64,000 nt of DNA from Listeria_A hofi. Its GTDB lineage: Bacteria > Bacillota > Bacilli > Lactobacillales > Listeriaceae. Positions 43,250 to 52,235 of the stretch are shown one piece after another. Both the position numbers and the translations under genes were made by a program. Each line of letters begins with the position of its first letter. Within the stretch, counting starts at the first letter, position 1. The stretch covers positions 124,001 through 188,000 of the forward strand of contig NZ_CAUYTL010000002.1 of assembly GCF_963575615.1 (NCBI RefSeq), written 5' to 3'. The notes under the pieces were generated by a model, which saw only the letters and a list, made by a program, of their open reading frames with translations, had not been told where the DNA came from and did no database searches.

Positions 43250-43265
43250 GAAATGAGGCGAAAAA

Positions 43266-44207
43266 ATGAAGTGGTCAGAAATTGAGATTCATTCTATAAA
43301 TGAGGCGGTAGAGCCGATTACATATGCTTTAAACGATTCAGGAGCGAGCGGTGTATCGATTGAGGATTCGGCCGATTTAACACGCGAGCATGAAGATCGC
43401 TTTGGCGAAATTTATGATTTGCAAGCAGCAGATTATCCAGCAGAAGGCGTTATTATTAAGGCCTATTTTTTAACGACAGATGATTTTTTAGAGATGGTAC
43501 CAGCGATTGAAGCGCGGATTCGTGGCTTGGTGGAATTTGATATTCCGTTAGGGGATTTGACTTTTCAGGTTAATGAGGTGAATGATGAAGAGTGGGCGAC
43601 TGCGTGGAAGAAATACTATCACCCGGTCAAAATAACGGATCGAATTACAGTTGTGCCCACTTGGGAAGATTACACGCCTGAAAACGAAGATGAAATGATT
43701 ATTGAGCTTGATCCTGGGATGGCATTCGGAACGGGGACACATCCAACGACACAGCTGTGCGTACAGGCGCTTGAAAAAATCGTCAAGCCTGGCGATGAAG
43801 TGATTGATGTTGGTACAGGGTCTGGGGTGCTTAGTATTGCCAGCGCAAAGCTTGGTGCGAAAAGCGTCTTGGCGACAGATTTAGATGAAGTGGCAGTTCG
43901 CGCAGCTCGAGAAAATATTGCGCAAAATCATTGTGAGGATATCGTGACAATTCAGCAAAACGACTTACTAACAGGCATTAATCAAAAAGCGGATATCGTT
44001 GTGGCCAATATTTTAGCGGAAGTCATTTTGATGTTTCCAAAAGATGTGTATGCTACGCTCAAACCAAATGGCATTTTTATCGCGTCAGGAATTATTGAAC
44101 CAAAACGAGAAATGGTGAAAGAAGCGCTGATCGAAGCCGGATTGACAGTATATCATGTAGAACAAATTACAGATTGGGTAGCCATTTACGCCAAGCGAGG
44201 TGAATAA
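43266..44207 (+). CDS. prmA: Ribosomal protein L11 methyltransferase
   Basis: This 313-residue SAM enzyme trimethylates ribosomal protein L11. It has an N-terminal L11-recognition domain and the methyltransferase core with PGMAFGTGTHPTTQLC, VIDVGTGSGVLSIASAKLGA and VVANILAEVIL. ATG 43266 is close behind GAGGCG. It is followed by rsmE, the usual pair. Confidence 0.96.
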   Translation: MKWSEIEIHSINEAVEPITYALNDSGASGVSIEDSADLTREHEDRFGEIYDLQAADYPAEGVIIKAYFLTTDDFLEMVPAIEARIRGLVEFDIPLGDLTFQVNEVNDEEWATAWKKYYHPVKITDRITVVPTWEDYTPENEDEMIIELDPGMAFGTGTHPTTQLCVQALEKIVKPGDEVIDVGTGSGVLSIASAKLGAKSVLATDLDEVAVRAARENIAQNHCEDIVTIQQNDLLTGINQKADIVVANILAEVILMFPKDVYATLKPNGIFIASGIIEPKREMVKEALIEAGLTVYHVEQITDWVAIYAKRGE

Positions 44208-44211
44208 AACG

Positions 44212-44955
44212 ATGCAGCGATATTTTATTGACGAAATAAAGGGTGAAACGGTGCTTATAACGGGCGATAATTTTCATCATATGGTTCGTGTGATGCGCAT
44301 GAAGCTGGATGACCAAGTGTATCTTGTGACCCCAGATGAGCGTACGGCTATTGCTGGTATTAGTGAACTTGGAGAGGACTTTATTCGCTTGACGATTTTA
44401 TCATGGAAGAATGAGTCTACAGAACTTCCTATCAATATCACGATTGCGAGTGGCCTACCAAAAGGGGATAAACTAGAGCTAATCACCCAAAAAGGAACAG
44501 AGCTCGGCGCGAAACATTTTCTATCGTTCCCTGCTAAACGTTCGATTTCCAAGTGGGACGCTAAAAAAGCGAAGAAAAAAGTAGAGCGCTTGGATAAAAT
44601 TGCTTTGGAAGCTGCCGAGCAATCGCATCGTAGTTTTGTGCCGAATTTCCAACATGTGGATTCTTTTCAAGCGCTAATACAGACGATTCCCAATTATGAT
44701 TATGTCATCGTTGCTTATGAGGAAAGCGCTAAAGAGGGTGAGGCTACTGCTTTAGCTACACTTTTTAAACAGGTGGGACGAGGGGAATCGGTGCTTGCTA
44801 TATTTGGTCCAGAGGGTGGATTCTCGGTGGAGGAGATTGAGCAATTGGAATCAAATAAGGCGGTCAAAGTAGGCCTAGGACCGCGAATCCTGCGCACAGA
44901 AACAGCACCATTTTATTTTCTGGCGGCGGCCTCTTTTGCGTTTGAACTTTCTTGA
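44212..44955 (+). CDS. rsmE: 16S rRNA m3U1498 methyltransferase RsmE
   Basis: This 247-residue SPOUT-class enzyme methylates U1498 of 16S rRNA. It begins MQRYFIDE and has a PUA-like N-domain and the knotted SAM site with IFGPEGGFSVEEIEQL and LGPRILRTETAPFYFLAA. ATG 44212 is used; GTG 44200 overlaps prmA and is in the ribosome site CGAGGTG. Confidence 0.95.
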   Translation: MQRYFIDEIKGETVLITGDNFHHMVRVMRMKLDDQVYLVTPDERTAIAGISELGEDFIRLTILSWKNESTELPINITIASGLPKGDKLELITQKGTELGAKHFLSFPAKRSISKWDAKKAKKKVERLDKIALEAAEQSHRSFVPNFQHVDSFQALIQTIPNYDYVIVAYEESAKEGEATALATLFKQVGRGESVLAIFGPEGGFSVEEIEQLESNKAVKVGLGPRILRTETAPFYFLAAASFAFELS

Positions 44956-45022
44956 AATGGGTATAGGAGAATAAATCGCCGACTGTTCTGAAAATAAATT
45001 CATGAAAGTTAGCGATTTCATA

Positions 45023-45051
45023 TTGACTCGCCCAGTGGATTAGTTTATAAT
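45023..45051 (+). promoter_or_regulatory. Sigma-A promoter of rpsU-yqeY
   Basis: TTGACT (45023-45028) and TATAAT (45046-45051) are 17 nt apart, leaving a leader of about 120 nt. Confidence 0.85.
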
Positions 45052-45057
45052 TTTTAG

Positions 45058-45178
45058 TGAGTGAATGCAAATAGTATGTGCATTACTTTGGAATCATTCA
45101 CAGGCTAGTCTTGTGCGAGGTTTCCAAATAGCTTAGGGCATCCTTGTCCATTTAAGTGTCGGAGGGAGGGAAAGAGAG
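45058..45178 (+). other. rpsU mRNA leader with candidate stem
   Basis: GTGAATG and CATTCAC can pair near the start of the leader around an inner GCAAATAGTATGTGC hairpin. A long leader before a ribosomal protein gene suggests autoregulation, but I recognise no named leader family. Confidence 0.35.
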
Positions 45179-45352
45179 ATGTCAAAAACAGTAGTTCGTA
45201 AAAACGAATCGCTTGAAGATGCTCTTCGTCGCTTTAAACGTACTGTTTCCAAAACAGGTACAATGCAAGAAGTTAGAAAGCGCGAATTTTATGAAAAACC
45301 AAGCGTAAAACGTAAAAAGAAATCAGAAGCAGCTAGAAAACGCAAATTCTAA
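45179..45352 (+). CDS. rpsU: 30S ribosomal protein S21
   Basis: This very basic 57-residue protein begins MSKTVVRKNESLEDALRRFK and ends with a Lys/Arg-rich tail (KRKKKSEAARKRKF), typical of bS21. S21 lies near the anti-Shine-Dalgarno end of 16S rRNA and aids initiation. The ribosome site GGAGGGAGGG is very strong. It has its own promoter, and yqeY follows by 20 nt. Confidence 0.97.
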   Translation: MSKTVVRKNESLEDALRRFKRTVSKTGTMQEVRKREFYEKPSVKRKKKSEAARKRKF

Positions 45353-45372
45353 TCGAAGGGACGAAATCAAGC

Positions 45373-45819
45373 ATGAGTCTCCTTGACCAACTGAATGAGG
45401 ATATGAAACAAGCGATGCGCGCGAAAGAGAAAGAAAAACTTTCCGTTATCCGCATGTTAAAAGCGGCTTTGCAAAATGAAGCCATTCGCCTAGGCACAGA
45501 TGATATATCGCCTGAGGACGAAGTTACCATTCTTTCCCGTGAAATGAAGCAGCGTCGTGATTCTTTAGCTGAATTCAAGAAGGCAGATAGAGCTGACCTT
45601 GTTGAGAAGCTGGAAGATGAAATGGTGATTGTGCAAAGCTATTTGCCGAAGCAACTTTCCGAGGAAGAAGTCGCTGAAATTGTAAAGGTTACGATCGAAG
45701 AAGTTGGTGCTACATCCCAAGCTGATTTCGGTAAGGTGATGGCCGCTGTGATGCCGAAACTAAAAGGCAAAACAGACGGAAATGTCGTTAACAAATTCGT
45801 GAAACAATATCTTTCATAA
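45373..45819 (+). CDS. yqeY: GatB/YqeY domain protein
   Basis: This is a 148-residue all-helical protein of the YqeY family, related to the tRNA-binding C-terminal domain of GatB. Motifs are LSVIRMLKAALQNEAI, LAEFKKADRADLV, YLPKQLSEEEV and GKVMAAVMPKLKGKTDGN. The role is unknown but tRNA binding is likely. It is co-transcribed with rpsU and ends at a terminator. Confidence 0.93.
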   Translation: MSLLDQLNEDMKQAMRAKEKEKLSVIRMLKAALQNEAIRLGTDDISPEDEVTILSREMKQRRDSLAEFKKADRADLVEKLEDEMVIVQSYLPKQLSEEEVAEIVKVTIEEVGATSQADFGKVMAAVMPKLKGKTDGNVVNKFVKQYLS

Positions 45820-45831
45820 ACAAGATCAAAA

Positions 45832-45857
45832 GAGTCAGCTCGCTGGCTCTTTTTTTG
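45832..45857 (+). terminator. Terminator after yqeY
   Basis: GAGTCA pairs with TGGCTC around GCTCGC, with an A run before and T8 after. Confidence 0.85.
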
Positions 45858-45901
45858 CTGGTAGCGTTTGAACAAAGTGAATTACGCTCCCAGTATAAAG
45901 A

Positions 45902-45935
45902 GCGGTTAATCCCTATTGAGCGTAGGTTTAACCGC
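45902..45935. repeat. Inverted repeat between yqeY and phoH
   Basis: GCGGTTAA (45902-45909) and TTAACCGC (45928-45935) are exact inverted arms around 18 nt. The surroundings hold three related AGCGT-containing stretches (near 45863, 45893 and 45920). There is no T tract, so it is not a simple terminator. Nothing else is recognised in the gap 45858-46000. Confidence 0.5.
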
Positions 45936-46005
45936 CTGATCTTGATATCGTAAACTTGAAACTACATAACCACGTTGAATAATACCAAAATCCTGTGCTT
46001 TCGTG

Positions 46006-46011
46006 TATAAT
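46006..46011 (+). promoter_or_regulatory. Candidate -10 box of the phoH operon
   Basis: A consensus TATAAT is preceded directly by TG but has no good -35 box at 16-18 nt. It is the best candidate start for the long phoH-to-era operon. Confidence 0.45.
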
Positions 46012-46053
46012 ATAGACACACGAACTTAATTTTAGAGTGAAGGGGTTATTTGG

Positions 46054-47016
46054 ATGCCAGCAGATCATGAGAATATAAAAATGGACTTAGCGGAAGGTTT
46101 TGACGCTAGAGAACTGTTTGGGAATAACGATGCACATATTACTTTAATTGAAGATGCGTTCGAATTGCAGATTATCACTCGCGGGGAATCGATAACGTTG
46201 CAAGGAACAGAGATAAATGAGGCACACGGGGCTGCGGTTTTAAAAGCGTTAATTAGTGTCATTTTGAAAGATATCCATGTAGATGAACGGGACGTTACAC
46301 AAGCGATAAAAATGGAACAAAACGGGACAGTGGAATACTTTGCTAGCCTCTATGACGAAGAAATTACGGTGAATGCAAAAGGCAAGATGATTCGCCCAAA
46401 AACATTTGGACAGCGCAAATATGTGCGTACGATTGATAAATATGATGTTGTATTTGGAATTGGGCCGGCCGGTACAGGAAAAACCTACTTGGCGGTCGTG
46501 AAGGCTGTTGCAGCTTGGAAAAAAGGCACAGTCAACAAGATTATTTTGACGCGTCCTGCTGTAGAAGCCGGAGAAAGCTTGGGTTTCTTACCAGGTGATT
46601 TGAAAGAGAAGGTAGATCCTTATCTGCGTCCAGTGTACGACGCTTTGTATGACATTTTCGGTGTGGAGCATACGACGAGGCTAATGGATCGTGGTGTGAT
46701 TGAGATTGCGCCGCTTGCCTATATGCGTGGTCGGACGCTAGATAATGCGTTTGTTATTTTAGATGAGGCACAAAATACGACAGTGGCGCAAATGAAGATG
46801 TTTTTAACGCGTCTTGGCTTTGAGTCTAAGATGATTGTAAATGGCGATACAACGCAAATAGATTTACCAAAAGGTGCAACGAGTGGACTTGTAAACGCGG
46901 AGACAGTTTTACGGGATGTCAAGAATATTGGTTTTGTTTATTTTGAGCATTTTGATGTAGTGCGTCATCCGCTCGTTGCTGAAATTATTAAAGCATATGA
47001 AGGTAAGTTGAAGTAA
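46054..47016 (+). CDS. phoH: PhoH family ATPase
   Basis: This is a 320-residue PhoH-like P-loop protein. An N-terminal KH-like region precedes Walker A GPAGTGKTYLAVVKA, Walker B FVILDEAQNTT and sensor GDTTQIDLPKGATSGL. PhoH proteins are linked to RNA metabolism and ribosome quality control; ybeY three genes on supports that. The start ATG 46054 has AAGGGG about 9 nt upstream. Confidence 0.93.
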   Translation: MPADHENIKMDLAEGFDARELFGNNDAHITLIEDAFELQIITRGESITLQGTEINEAHGAAVLKALISVILKDIHVDERDVTQAIKMEQNGTVEYFASLYDEEITVNAKGKMIRPKTFGQRKYVRTIDKYDVVFGIGPAGTGKTYLAVVKAVAAWKKGTVNKIILTRPAVEAGESLGFLPGDLKEKVDPYLRPVYDALYDIFGVEHTTRLMDRGVIEIAPLAYMRGRTLDNAFVILDEAQNTTVAQMKMFLTRLGFESKMIVNGDTTQIDLPKGATSGLVNAETVLRDVKNIGFVYFEHFDVVRHPLVAEIIKAYEGKLK

Positions 47017-47048
47017 GTGGCTAAGACCACGAGGAAATGAGGGTACAT

Positions 47049-49184
47049 ATGAAACCTACGAAAAAATGGATGGATTGGTATTACAAGACGGGGAAAAAGT
47101 ATGTAACACCAGTTATTTTAATCGTCTTTTTCATTGTTGCCTTCGTGCTTATTTGCCAAATGGTGAAACCGGAATCATATAATGTGAAATTGTTTGAAGT
47201 GGCGCAGAAAACGATTCGCTCGCCACAAACGATTGAGGACACGCAAAAAACAGCTGAAGAGCAGGCGAAAGCTGCAGCTGATGTGGAAGATGTGTATGTT
47301 TTTAATCGTGAAACAGCGCAGAATAGGGAGTCGCTCGTTCGATCTCTATTTGCCTACGTTACCGAGGTGAACCGAGAAGCGGCATTAAATGATGCCAAAA
47401 ATGATAAAATGACTTCGATTGATCAGAAATTGGCTTCTTTGAAGGGAAAGTTATCAAAAAATGTATCGGAGGATATAACAGAAGGTGTTAATGCAGCAAT
47501 GCTAACAATACTTCTCCAGATGAACGCGAAGGACTTACAGCAGGTTGAGAAGGAAGTTGTTGCTGCACTTGATGTAGCAATGGGACAAAGCGTGCGTAAA
47601 GACAATATGACTGATATTAAAGTTAGCGCGCGTGACACGATTGAATTGTCTAATCTTCCTGTAAATTATAAAGGCGTTGCTAAAACAATTCTTTCTTATG
47701 CGATTGTACCCAATGAAGTGTACAATGCTGCGCAGACGGAAGATCGTCGTAAGGAAGCTTCTGCTAACGTAATTCCTGTTAAAATTTTACAAGGTCAAGT
47801 TATTGTACAAGAAGGACAGATTATTGATCGAGAAATTTATCGTCAATTGGCATTGCTGCATTTGTTGGATCAAAAAATGCCGATTAAGCAGTACGCAGGA
47901 TTTGGACTACTACTGCTATCGCTAGGTATCATGCTTTATTTCTTTACAAACAAGCAGAAAAATCTAGATAAGGCGCAGAAAAATCAATATTCCCTTGTAT
48001 TTTCGTCAGTGTATATTGCCATTTTACTGATGTTGATGATTATTCGTTTCCTAGAAGGCGTTGATATTAGTAATATTTCGTTTTTATTTCCAGCTGCATT
48101 CGGGCCGATGATTATCAAGATTTTGCTCAATGAAAAATTTGCCTTTATGATGACGATTTTTACTTCGGTAACCAGTTTCTTTGTTTTCCAAAGTGATGCG
48201 ACAGCTGCTGTGAATGTTACGGTTTCAACGTTTATTTTGCTTAGCGGGCTTGCGAGTATTGTGGTTTTACGGGATTATAGTCGCCGCTCTGCAATTTTAT
48301 TGTCTGGCTTTATCGTGGGACTGGCAAACATGGCTTTTGTTTTCTTGCTTTTATTGATTAGTAATACAGGACTACTAACGCTTGCATTTTGGATTCCGGT
48401 TGGCTACGCTTTTTTAGGTGGTATTGGATCATTTGTGCTCGGAATTGGCGTGATTCCAATTTTTGAGACAGTGTTTGGAATACTTACGACAAGCCGATTG
48501 GTAGAGCTTGCGAATCCGAATCATCCATTATTAAAGAAAATTATGATGAAAGCGCCTGGAACATATCACCATAGCTTGATGGTGGCTAATCTTGCGGAAG
48601 CTTGTACAGATGCGATTGGTGGCAATAGTTTACTCGTGCGGGTAGGTTGTTTTTATCATGATATTGGTAAGACAATCAGGCCTCCATACTTTGTGGAGAA
48701 TCAGTTACATGGGATTAATCCGCATGATCGATTGACGCCAGAGCAGAGTCGCGATATTATTCTTGCGCATACGACGGATGGCGCGTCGATTTTACGAGAT
48801 AATCATTTTCCGCAGCCGATTATTGACATTGCGCTGGAACATCACGGGACAACACTTGTAAAGTATTTCTATTACAAGGCAAAAGAGAAAAATCCAGATG
48901 TTTCTGAAGCTGATTTCCGCTATCCAGGACCGAAACCGCAGACAAAAGAAATTGCGATTATCAATATCTCTGACAGTGTTGAAGCTGCTGTTCGTTCTTG
49001 TGATGCGCCGACGAAGGAAAAAATTAAAGCGATTGTAGATAGTATTATTGATGATAGGATGCAGGATAGGCAATTTGTGGCGTGTGATATTACGTTTCAA
49101 GAGATAGAAACGGTTCGTACAACGCTTTGTGCAACACTTAATGGTATTTATCATCAACGCATTCAATATCCTGATGATAAGTAA
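47049..49184 (+). CDS. pgpH: Cyclic-di-AMP phosphodiesterase PgpH (7TM-HD)
   Basis: This 711-residue membrane enzyme hydrolyses c-di-AMP to pApA. It has an N-terminal helix (about 19-40), a long extracellular 7TMR-HDED domain, seven membrane helices (about 285-480) and a cytoplasmic HD domain with HHSLMVANLAEACTDAIGG, FYHDIGKTIRPPYF, ILAHTTDGASIL and EHHGTTLVKYFYYKA. ATG 47049 follows GAGGG by 5 nt; ATG 47037 is too close to its ribosome site. L. monocytogenes PgpH is a known c-di-AMP phosphodiesterase. Confidence 0.95.
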   Translation: MKPTKKWMDWYYKTGKKYVTPVILIVFFIVAFVLICQMVKPESYNVKLFEVAQKTIRSPQTIEDTQKTAEEQAKAAADVEDVYVFNRETAQNRESLVRSLFAYVTEVNREAALNDAKNDKMTSIDQKLASLKGKLSKNVSEDITEGVNAAMLTILLQMNAKDLQQVEKEVVAALDVAMGQSVRKDNMTDIKVSARDTIELSNLPVNYKGVAKTILSYAIVPNEVYNAAQTEDRRKEASANVIPVKILQGQVIVQEGQIIDREIYRQLALLHLLDQKMPIKQYAGFGLLLLSLGIMLYFFTNKQKNLDKAQKNQYSLVFSSVYIAILLMLMIIRFLEGVDISNISFLFPAAFGPMIIKILLNEKFAFMMTIFTSVTSFFVFQSDATAAVNVTVSTFILLSGLASIVVLRDYSRRSAILLSGFIVGLANMAFVFLLLLISNTGLLTLAFWIPVGYAFLGGIGSFVLGIGVIPIFETVFGILTTSRLVELANPNHPLLKKIMMKAPGTYHHSLMVANLAEACTDAIGGNSLLVRVGCFYHDIGKTIRPPYFVENQLHGINPHDRLTPEQSRDIILAHTTDGASILRDNHFPQPIIDIALEHHGTTLVKYFYYKAKEKNPDVSEADFRYPGPKPQTKEIAIINISDSVEAAVRSCDAPTKEKIKAIVDSIIDDRMQDRQFVACDITFQEIETVRTTLCATLNGIYHQRIQYPDDK

Positions 49185-49197
49185 GGAGGGGAAGTTA

Positions 49198-49677
49198 ATG
49201 ATTTTAGAGCTGGATTTAATAGATGAAACAGAAAAGCTAGAGCAAGCTGCCCTTGATTTGGTGGAAGGTTTGCTACAGTTTGCTGCGGAAAAACTTGATA
49301 TTCAAGAAGGTAGCGAGCTAGCAGTTACATTCGTTGATAACGCGCGGATTCGGGAGATTAATCGTGATTACCGCGATAAAGACCAGCCGACCGACGTGAT
49401 TTCATTTGCGCTAGAAGAGATGGGCGATGGCGAAACAGAGATTGCTTGGGATGAAGATATGGAGGCGCCACGCATTTTGGGAGATATCATTATTTCCACG
49501 GAGAGAGCGCTAGAGCAAGCGGACGAGTACGGGCATGGATTCGACCGTGAACTTGGTTTTTTGGCGTTACATGGGCTGCTTCATCTTCTAGGTTATGATC
49601 ATGTGGAGCCTGAGGATGAAGATGTGATGTTTTCATTACAAAGAGAAGTGTTGACGGCTTATGGACTCGAAAGATAA
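49198..49677 (+). CDS. ybeY: Endoribonuclease YbeY
   Basis: This 159-residue zinc RNase takes part in 16S rRNA 3' maturation and ribosome quality control. The zinc site is HGLLHLLGYDH (H-x3-H-x5-H), preceded by RDKDQPTDVISFAL and LGDIIIS. ATG 49198 has AAGGAGGGG 5-9 nt upstream; earlier in-frame codons overlap pgpH. It overlaps dgkA by 17 nt. Confidence 0.96.
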   Translation: MILELDLIDETEKLEQAALDLVEGLLQFAAEKLDIQEGSELAVTFVDNARIREINRDYRDKDQPTDVISFALEEMGDGETEIAWDEDMEAPRILGDIIISTERALEQADEYGHGFDRELGFLALHGLLHLLGYDHVEPEDEDVMFSLQREVLTAYGLER

Positions 49678-50041
49678 AATCAAAGTTAAGAGCAACCGAC
49701 GCTTCAGAAAATCATTTACCCATGCCGTTACGGGTGTTAAAACAGCAATTTTAGAAGAACGCCATATGCGTGTCCACATTACTGCTGGAATGATTGTTAT
49801 TATGTGTGGTGTTTTTTTTAGAGTAACAAAGATAGAGTGGCTATTTTTGATTTTTTCTATTTTTAATGTATTGACATTTGAGATGATTAATACAGCGATT
49901 GAGCGAGCGGTGGATGTCGCGACAGAAGATTTTCATCCATATGCAAAAAAAGCGAAAGATGTTGCAGCTGGAGCGGTTTTATTGGCTTCGATTTGCTCAG
50001 CGATTATTGGTCTTTTAATTTTTGTACCAAAATTATTTTAA
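49661..50041 (+). CDS. dgkA: Diacylglycerol/undecaprenol kinase DgkA
   Basis: This is a 126-residue small membrane kinase with three helices. The conserved RFRKSFTHAVTGVKTAILEERHMRVH and FEMINTAIERAVDVATEDFHPYAKKAKDVAAGAVLL carry the active-site Glu and Asn. Gram-positive DgkA proteins mostly phosphorylate undecaprenol for cell-wall lipid recycling. Its start lies within ybeY. Confidence 0.94.
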   Translation: MDSKDKIKVKSNRRFRKSFTHAVTGVKTAILEERHMRVHITAGMIVIMCGVFFRVTKIEWLFLIFSIFNVLTFEMINTAIERAVDVATEDFHPYAKKAKDVAAGAVLLASICSAIIGLLIFVPKLF

Positions 50042-50054
50042 AGGAGTTTTTAAG

Positions 50055-50453
50055 ATGAAAGAAAATAACTTAATTGACCTGGCGAAACAGGCGCGTGAAA
50101 ATGCCTATGTACCATATTCCAAATTTAAAGTAGGCGCTGCTTTGGTGACGACTAACGATGAGGTCGTGCTTGGCTGTAATATCGAGAATGCTTCTTACGG
50201 TTTGACGAATTGCGCAGAGAGAACGGCAATTTTTAAAGCTGTTTCAGAAGGAAAGCATGACTTTAAAAAATTAGTGATTGTGGCGGATACAGAAGGGCCA
50301 GTAGCTCCATGTGGTGCTTGCCGTCAAGTAATTAGCGAATTCTGCGCACCAGAAATGCCAGTAGTTTTAACAAATATGAAAGGCGACACTGTGGAAGTAA
50401 CTGTTGGTGAATTACTGCCAGGCGCCTTTACACCGGGGGATCTTAAAAAATGA
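50055..50453 (+). CDS. cdd: Cytidine deaminase
   Basis: This 132-residue zinc enzyme deaminates cytidine and deoxycytidine. The catalytic CAERTAIFKA and zinc ligands in APCGACRQVISEF are complete, with VPYSKFKVGAAL at the N-terminus. ATG 50055 follows AAGGAG by 9 nt. It overlaps era by 4 nt (ATGA). Confidence 0.96.
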   Translation: MKENNLIDLAKQARENAYVPYSKFKVGAALVTTNDEVVLGCNIENASYGLTNCAERTAIFKAVSEGKHDFKKLVIVADTEGPVAPCGACRQVISEFCAPEMPVVLTNMKGDTVEVTVGELLPGAFTPGDLKK

Positions 50454-51358
50454 GTGATGTTTTCAAATCAGGTTTTGTGGCGATTGTCGGTCGTCCAAAT
50501 GTAGGTAAATCGACTTTATTAAACCAAATCATTGGGCAAAAAGTCGCGATTATGAGTGATAAAGCTCAAACAACGCGTAATAAAATTCAAGGTGTGTATA
50601 CAACGAATGATGCACAAGTGGTGTTCATTGATACGCCAGGAATCCACAAACCAAAGCATAAACTTGGTGATTTTATGGTAAAAGTGGCTTTAAATACGTT
50701 CCGTGAAGTAGACATGATTTTCTTTGTGATTGATGCGGATGCGGGATATGGTCGTGGTGATGAGTTTATCATTGAGAAATTGAAGCGAGTAGAGGAGACA
50801 CCAGTTTTCCTATTGATTAATAAAATTGATTTGGTAGAACCAGAGGCGTTACTTGATTTGATTGCAAAATACAGTGAAATGCTTGATTTTGAGGAAATTA
50901 TTCCAATTTCGGCGCTTCAAGGAAATAATTTGGGGACATTACTTGAGGAGACGACGAAACATTTGAATGAAGGTCCGATGTATTATCCCGCTGACCAAGT
51001 AACAGACCATCCAGAGCGGTTCATCATTTCGGAATTGATTCGTGAGCAAGTATTGAAATTCACGCATGAAGAAGTACCTCATTCTGTTGCCGTGGTGATT
51101 GAAGGAATTGAAGTGAATCCTGAGACGCATAAACTGCATATTATGGCCCAAATTATCGTGGAACGGAGCACACAAAAAGGTATTCTGATTGGTAAACAGG
51201 GACAAATGCTAAAACAAATTGGCATGCGTGCACGTAAGGAAATTGAACTTTTGCTAGGTTCAAAGGTGTATTTAGAAATTTGGGTGAAAGTACAAAAAGG
51301 CTGGCGTGATAAGGAACATTTCTTGAATGATTACGGCTTTGATCACGACGAATATTGA
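50450..51358 (+). CDS. era: GTPase Era
   Basis: This 302-residue Ras-like GTPase matures 16S rRNA and 30S subunits. It has G1 GRPNVGKST, G3 DTPGIHKPK, G4 NKIDLV and a C-terminal KH domain with GKQGQMLKQIGMRARKEIE. It is the last gene of the phoH-pgpH-ybeY-dgkA-cdd-era run and ends at a strong terminator. Confidence 0.97.
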   Translation: MSDVFKSGFVAIVGRPNVGKSTLLNQIIGQKVAIMSDKAQTTRNKIQGVYTTNDAQVVFIDTPGIHKPKHKLGDFMVKVALNTFREVDMIFFVIDADAGYGRGDEFIIEKLKRVEETPVFLLINKIDLVEPEALLDLIAKYSEMLDFEEIIPISALQGNNLGTLLEETTKHLNEGPMYYPADQVTDHPERFIISELIREQVLKFTHEEVPHSVAVVIEGIEVNPETHKLHIMAQIIVERSTQKGILIGKQGQMLKQIGMRARKEIELLLGSKVYLEIWVKVQKGWRDKEHFLNDYGFDHDEY

Positions 51359-51366
51359 TAGACGCA

Positions 51367-51402
51367 AAAACAGAACGGACTAAGAAAAGTCCGTTCTGTT
51401 TT
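51367..51402. terminator. Terminator after era
   Basis: AAAACAGAACGGACT pairs with AGTCCGTTCTGTTTT around a short A-rich loop. It is symmetrical and can serve both era and the convergent gene at 51411. Confidence 0.9.
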
Positions 51403-51410
51403 TCAATCGC

Positions 51411-52112
51411 TTATTTGAAATCACCGCTCCAAGAGGCATCATAGCATGCTATATGGAAAGGTCCATCACCGTATACATCAAAATAAATCTCTTTTGTCAC
51501 TTTAGTATTTGGCTTCACAACAACGCGCCAATCTTCTTTATACGCATTATCACCTTCTAAGCCATCATTATCATAAATTAGGAAATCATCGGCGTAATAG
51601 GTAGTGGAGCGAGAGCCTTTGTTTTCAATCGTTACGGTCGCTTTCACATAATAACCAGCCATCGGACTATTGAATTCTTTGTCGCCAGCCCATTTCTCGA
51701 TCTTTGTGATGTTGATGAACACATTATCTTCTACCTCGGCAGCTTGCCCCACTTTGTATTGGGTATAGTCATCTGAAAAATATTCATAACCCCCGTCTTC
51801 ATCATAATATTCATCGTAATCGTTATATGGATCGTCTTCGCCACCTGTATCATCATAAGTTGAGCCATCCATTAAGTCGTCATACATCATAGGGTGATCT
51901 CGCATCGTGGACATCCCAGGGAAGCCGCTGCTTAAAATCATACTACTAATTAAAACCCCACAAAAAATAATACCGAGAAAAGCTGATGAAGAGGTCATAA
52001 TCGCCCCAAGCATCTTATTTTTTCTAACTATTAGTAGAATAATACCAACAATCAGGGCAATTAAACATAGAAACAAGAAAAACACGGAAAATAAAACTAG
52101 TGCTATCACCAT
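51411..52112 (-). CDS. Membrane protein with DUF4352-like extracellular domain
   Basis: This is a 233-residue protein with two N-terminal membrane helices (about 3-28 and 36-60). A linker very rich in Asp, Tyr and Glu follows (about 76-117; DDPYNDYDEYYDEDGGYEYF). The C-terminal domain begins YKVGQAAEVEDNVFINITKIEKW and has YYVKATVTIENKGS, the pattern of DUF4352-type immunoglobulin-like domains. The function is unknown. It is inserted on the opposite strand between era and recO, which are neighbours in most relatives, so it may be a lineage-specific gene. Confidence 0.72.
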   Translation of the reverse strand: MVIALVLFSVFFLFLCLIALIVGIILLIVRKNKMLGAIMTSSSAFLGIIFCGVLISSMILSSGFPGMSTMRDHPMMYDDLMDGSTYDDTGGEDDPYNDYDEYYDEDGGYEYFSDDYTQYKVGQAAEVEDNVFINITKIEKWAGDKEFNSPMAGYYVKATVTIENKGSRSTTYYADDFLIYDNDGLEGDNAYKEDWRVVVKPNTKVTKEIYFDVYGDGPFHIACYDASWSGDFK

Positions 52113-52127
52113 GTGAGAAACGCTCCC

Positions 52128-52155
52128 TTTATATCATAATACTATCATTGTACAA
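52128..52155 (-). promoter_or_regulatory. Possible promoter of the DUF4352-like gene
   Basis: On the minus strand TTGTAC (52155-52150) and TATAAA (52133-52128) are separated by 16 nt, just before the ribosome site AAGGGAG. Confidence 0.45.
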
Positions 52156-52235
52156 CAGTGTGATGATTAAATAAATGAAAATCTGCCATTTTTTCAAATC
52201 GATGTTGTATAATGAATGATGAGGAGTGAATCAAG

